Positions 13,330 through 15,850 of a stretch of DNA of 15,850 nucleotides are shown here, piece by piece. Location of the stretch: positions 1-15,850 of the forward strand of contig JANYBY010000123.1 of assembly GCA_025360565.1 (NCBI GenBank). The letters run 5' to 3'. A program made the position numbers and the translations under genes. Numbering within the stretch: the stretch's first letter is position 1; each line of letters starts with the position of its first letter. Origin of the DNA: Bacteroidota bacterium. Lineage in GTDB: Bacteria; Bacteroidota; Bacteroidia; B-17B0; Aurantibacillaceae. Under the pieces are notes generated by a model. That model was not told where the DNA came from and ran no database searches. It saw only the letters and a list, made by a program, of their open reading frames with translations.

Positions 13330-15108
13330 ATGGCAACAAAAACAAAAGGCGGTGAGTTTTTAATTAAAGAAACTTTAGCAGACGATATTTTTATTCCGGA
13401 ACAATGGACGGAAGAACAATTGATGATGAAAAAAACCTGTGAAGATTTTATTGCGCAGGAGGTATCTCCCATTCTCGATCGCATCGATAATCAGGAAGAA
13501 GGTTTAATGCCTTCCATACTTGAAAAAGCCGGTGCGCTTGGAATTTTAAGTATTTCCATTCCCGAAAATCTGGGAGGTTTGGGTTTTGATTTTACAACAT
13601 CCATGCTCACAACCGAAGTGATAGGCGCAGGACATTCAGTAGCCGTAGCGCTTTCGGCACATACCGGAATTGGAACGTTGCCAATATTATATTACGGTAA
13701 TGAAGCGCAAAAAAAGAAATACATTCCAAAATTAGCAACCGGTGAATGGAAAGCGTGCTATTGTTTAACAGAACCCGCCAGCGGATCGGACGCGAATAGC
13801 GGAAAAACAAATGCTAAACTTTCGGCTGATGGAAAACATTATATTTTGAACGGACAAAAAATGTGGATCACCAATGGCGGCTTTGCAGATATTTTTACGG
13901 TGTTCGCAAAAATTGATGACGATAAAAATCTTTCGGCCTTTATTGTTGAAAAGGGCTTTGGCGGCATTTCCTTAAATCCCGAAGAACACAAAATGGGAAT
14001 AAAAGGAAGTTCAACTCGCCAAGTATTTTTTAATGATTGTAAAGTACCTGTTGAAAATTTATTATCCGAAAGAGAGAACGGTTTTAAGATCGCGGTAAAT
14101 ATTTTAAATCTGGGTCGTGTAAAATTAGCCGGCGCGGCAATTGGTGGCAGCAAAAATACCATTACAAAAGCTGTTGAATATGCTAACGCGCGGAATCAAT
14201 TCGGACGCGCAATTTCTAAATACGGCGCCATCCGTTATAAATTAGCGGAGCAAGCCATTCGCGTGTTTGCCAGTGAGAGTGCTATTTACAGAGCATCACA
14301 AAATATTGAGGATGCTATTCACGCGTTAATTGAAGGCGGAATGGAAGAAGCAAAAGCGAAATTAAAAGGCGTTGAACAATTTGCCGTTGAGGCAGCCATT
14401 TTAAAAGTTCACGGTTCCGAAACGTTAGATTACGTTGCCGATGAAGGTGTACAAATTTACGGAGGCATGGGCTATAGCGCCGAAGCACCAATGGACAGGA
14501 TCTACCGTGATGCCCGTATTAACAGGATCTTTGAAGGTACAAATGAAATTAACCGTTTGTTGATAGTAGACATGATCTTAAAACGCGCGATGAAAGGCGA
14601 ATTGGATCTTATGGGTCCGGCACAAAAAGTAGCGGCCGAGTTAGTAGGCTTACCCGAAATGAGTGAGCCTGATGAAACTTTATTCGCTTACGAAAAAAAA
14701 TTAATCGGTAATTATAAAAAGGCAATTCTTTTGGTAGCAGGCGGCGCTATTCAAAAATTAATGGCCACCTTAAGCAAAGAACAGGAAATTTTAATGAACG
14801 TGGCCGACATGATCATTGAAACGTATGTGGCCGAATCGGTTTTACTGCGCGTTGAAAAAATGGTTAAAATGAAAGGCGAAACGGCGTGCAAAGAGCAATT
14901 GGCCATGATGCGCGTATACATGAATGATGCTTGCGATATGATCTGGATCAACGGCAAAGAAGCCCTGAACAGTTATGGCGAAGGAGATGAATTGCGCATG
15001 ATGTTAATGGGGTTAAAACGTTACACGAAACAAGAAGCGTTCAATGCCAAAGCCGCGCGCCAAACCATTGCCGAAAAATTAATAGCGGAAAATAAATATT
15101 GTTTTTAG
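13330..15108 (+). CDS. fadE: Acyl-CoA dehydrogenase, VLCAD/FadE type with C-terminal extension
   Basis: This 592-residue FAD enzyme performs the first beta-oxidation step, acyl-CoA to trans-2-enoyl-CoA. The N-terminal helical domain is at about 30-150. CYCLTEPASGSDANS (about 147-161) and KMWITNGGFADIFTVFAK are the beta-domain and FAD-contact motifs. YGGMGYSAEAPMDRIYRDAR is followed by INRIFEGTNEINR, where Glu402 is the catalytic base as in MCAD. About 160 residues follow the core (430-592), the extension of VLCAD/ACAD9-like and Bacillus FadE enzymes (about 594 residues), and favour long-chain substrates. Electrons would pass to ETF, not encoded here. The start ATG 13330 lies just after an A-rich stretch. 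It comes after the M20 hydrolase gene with a 179-base repeat-bearing spacer, and the acyl-CoA-binding protein gene follows. Confidence 0.94.
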   Translation: MATKTKGGEFLIKETLADDIFIPEQWTEEQLMMKKTCEDFIAQEVSPILDRIDNQEEGLMPSILEKAGALGILSISIPENLGGLGFDFTTSMLTTEVIGAGHSVAVALSAHTGIGTLPILYYGNEAQKKKYIPKLATGEWKACYCLTEPASGSDANSGKTNAKLSADGKHYILNGQKMWITNGGFADIFTVFAKIDDDKNLSAFIVEKGFGGISLNPEEHKMGIKGSSTRQVFFNDCKVPVENLLSERENGFKIAVNILNLGRVKLAGAAIGGSKNTITKAVEYANARNQFGRAISKYGAIRYKLAEQAIRVFASESAIYRASQNIEDAIHALIEGGMEEAKAKLKGVEQFAVEAAILKVHGSETLDYVADEGVQIYGGMGYSAEAPMDRIYRDARINRIFEGTNEINRLLIVDMILKRAMKGELDLMGPAQKVAAELVGLPEMSEPDETLFAYEKKLIGNYKKAILLVAGGAIQKLMATLSKEQEILMNVADMIIETYVAESVLLRVEKMVKMKGETACKEQLAMMRVYMNDACDMIWINGKEALNSYGEGDELRMMLMGLKRYTKQEAFNAKAARQTIAEKLIAENKYCF

Positions 15109-15112
15109 ACTG

Positions 15113-15232
15113 GAACGCAGATGACGCGGATTGTTATGATGTAAAATGATAATATATGTTTATATCTTCAACCTTAATAGAATCAACATAAAAATCTTAT
15201 CAAATCATAAACAATCAGTGTTATCTGCATTC
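15113..15232. repeat. 120-base imperfect inverted repeat (REP/MITE-like)
   Basis: The left arm 15113-15140 (begins GAACGCAGATGACGCGGATT) and the right arm 15204-15232 (ends AGTGTTATCTGCATTC) are complementary at 24 of 29 aligned positions with one gap. They enclose a 63-base AT-rich centre that adds partial pairing (TGATAA / TTATCA). Similar CGCAGATGACGCGGATT palindromes recur between genes in many Bacteroidota (from memory). It has no ORF. It fills the spacer between fadE and the acyl-CoA-binding protein gene and could act as an RNA hairpin that changes expression of the gene downstream. Confidence 0.6.
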
Positions 15233-15248
15233 TATAAAATTTGATCCT

Positions 15249-15500
15249 ATGACAACAGAAGAAAAATTTGAAGCAGCCAAACAAAAAGTACTTACTCTCA
15301 AAGAAAAACCTTCTAACGAGGTAATGCTTAATTTGTATGGCTTAAATAAACAGGCAACTATTGGCAATCTGAATGTTGAACCTCCCAAAATGTTTGATTT
15401 TATTGCTGCTGCAAAATACAACGTTTGGAAAAGTAAACTAGGCATGAGCAAGGAAGATGCGATGAATAAATATATTGAACTTGTTGAAAGTTTGTTTTGA
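15249..15500 (+). CDS. Acyl-CoA-binding protein (ACBP)
   Basis: This 83-residue soluble protein of the ACBP family binds medium- to long-chain acyl-CoA as a cytosolic carrier and buffer. All four ligand-binding residues of animal ACBP (Tyr28, Lys32, Lys54, Tyr73) have counterparts with identical spacing: Tyr30, Lys34 (LYGLNKQATIGN), Lys56 (AAAKYNVWKSKLGMSKEDA) and Tyr75 (NKYIELV). Length is that of a minimal four-helix ACBP. ACBP is general in eukaryotes but uncommon in bacteria; here it follows fadE and precedes an SGNH hydrolase by 10 bases, so it belongs to the fatty-acid locus. It likely delivers acyl-CoA from the synthetase to the dehydrogenase (inference). A large inverted repeat separates it from fadE. 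Confidence 0.95.
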   Translation: MTTEEKFEAAKQKVLTLKEKPSNEVMLNLYGLNKQATIGNLNVEPPKMFDFIAAAKYNVWKSKLGMSKEDAMNKYIELVESLF

Positions 15501-15510
15501 CAAAAAAGTA

Positions 15511-15850
15511 ATGGCCCCCTTTTATAAACATATTGATTTTAGCCGTTACGTTGCCCTGGGAGACTCTCTTACAGCGGGATACAAGGACGGAGCTTTATTT
15601 TATGACGGACAAGTTCACTCGTTTCCCTTCTTACTTGCGCAACAATTTAAATGCATTTTTAACCAGCCTTTAATGGATCCTGATTCTCCGGGAATTGGTT
15701 TTTTTGGGAACTCACGTTTGATCTTAAAAAAAGGAATTGAAAATTCTCCTTCTAAAATTTTATACTTAGCGCCACATGGCGATCTGAAAGCTCTTACTAA
15801 AAATATTTATTCCCTCCAAGAGCCATTTAACAACCTTGGTTTGCCCGGCG
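15511..15850 (+). CDS. SGNH/GDSL hydrolase, N-terminal part (runs off right edge)
   Basis: 113 codons are visible from ATG 15511 with no stop before the edge. YVALGDSLTAGYKDGALF is the block I motif of the SGNH (GDSL) lipase/esterase family, with nucleophile Ser19. A likely block II Gly lies in FFGNSR, but blocks III and V (GxND, DxxH) are beyond the window. There is no signal peptide with this start; most Bacteroidota relatives that I recall are exported lipoproteins, so this copy may be cytoplasmic or start differently. It is 10 bases after the ACBP stop, so translation is probably coupled. Family enzymes hydrolyse esters or acyl-CoA thioesters; the neighbour suggests an acyl-CoA or lipid ester substrate (inference). 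Confidence 0.85.
   Translation, partial: MAPFYKHIDFSRYVALGDSLTAGYKDGALFYDGQVHSFPFLLAQQFKCIFNQPLMDPDSPGIGFFGNSRLILKKGIENSPSKILYLAPHGDLKALTKNIYSLQEPFNNLGLPG

Noticed and set aside
13188..13484. Minus-strand open frame covering the fadE spacer and start
   Set aside because: Overlaps the palindromic repeats and the N-terminus of fadE on the opposite strand; composition is not protein-like.

Overview
The window is AT-rich DNA from a member of the Bacteroidota. Three things indicate this. The best promoter-like elements match the Bacteroidota TTTG / TAnnTTTG pattern, and Shine-Dalgarno sequences are not apparent. The gene families are typical of the phylum: a TPR / beta-propeller / OmpA multidomain protein resembling the type IX secretion protein PorE, a lysine-rich SWIB protein, and a 23S-rRNA-IVS-type four-helix-bundle protein. 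Spacers also carry palindromic and short-word repeats common in this phylum. I cannot name a genus.

Left part (1-5283): a minus-strand exported TPR protein runs off the left edge. It is divergent from a PorE-like OmpA-family protein (907-2934). A bidirectional terminator separates that gene from a convergent gene for a histone-H1-like/SWIB protein (3078-3482, minus). After a 439-base non-coding gap come a cold-shock protein (3922-4116) and, convergent to it across a second shared hairpin terminator, an NPD/nitronate-monooxygenase-type flavoprotein (4294-5283, minus).

Right part (5418-15850): a plus-strand fatty-acid degradation locus. Its order is long-chain acyl-CoA synthetase, MarR-type regulator, HAD/enoyl-CoA hydratase fusion (FadN type), four-helix-bundle protein, thiolase (FadA type), M20 amidohydrolase, VLCAD-type acyl-CoA dehydrogenase (FadE type), acyl-CoA-binding protein, and the start of an SGNH/GDSL hydrolase. 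The order N-A-E and the protein lengths resemble Bacillus subtilis fadNAE, with two extra genes interleaved. Together these would activate free fatty acids to CoA esters, hold them on the binding protein and run a full beta-oxidation turn. The two hydrolases could supply fatty acids from N-acyl amino acids or esters (inference).

Two observations deserve most attention. First, near-identical palindromes (TTATGC-NN-GCATA) sit at 5322-5335, between the flavoprotein and acyl-CoA synthetase genes, and at 7210-7223, in front of the MarR gene; each lies 8-10 bases upstream of a TATATTTG element. They look like the MarR operators that tie the flavoprotein and synthetase into one regulon. Second, the four-helix-bundle gene between fadN and fadA lies between complementary GAGTATTG/CAATACTC repeats, so its transcript could fold into a stem with the ORF in the loop. 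That is the architecture of 23S rRNA intervening sequences, here inside a protein-coding operon. Other fad spacers hold further repeats: a palindromic GGTCGAGCGGAGTCGAGACC element and a 120-base imperfect inverted repeat before the acyl-CoA-binding protein gene.
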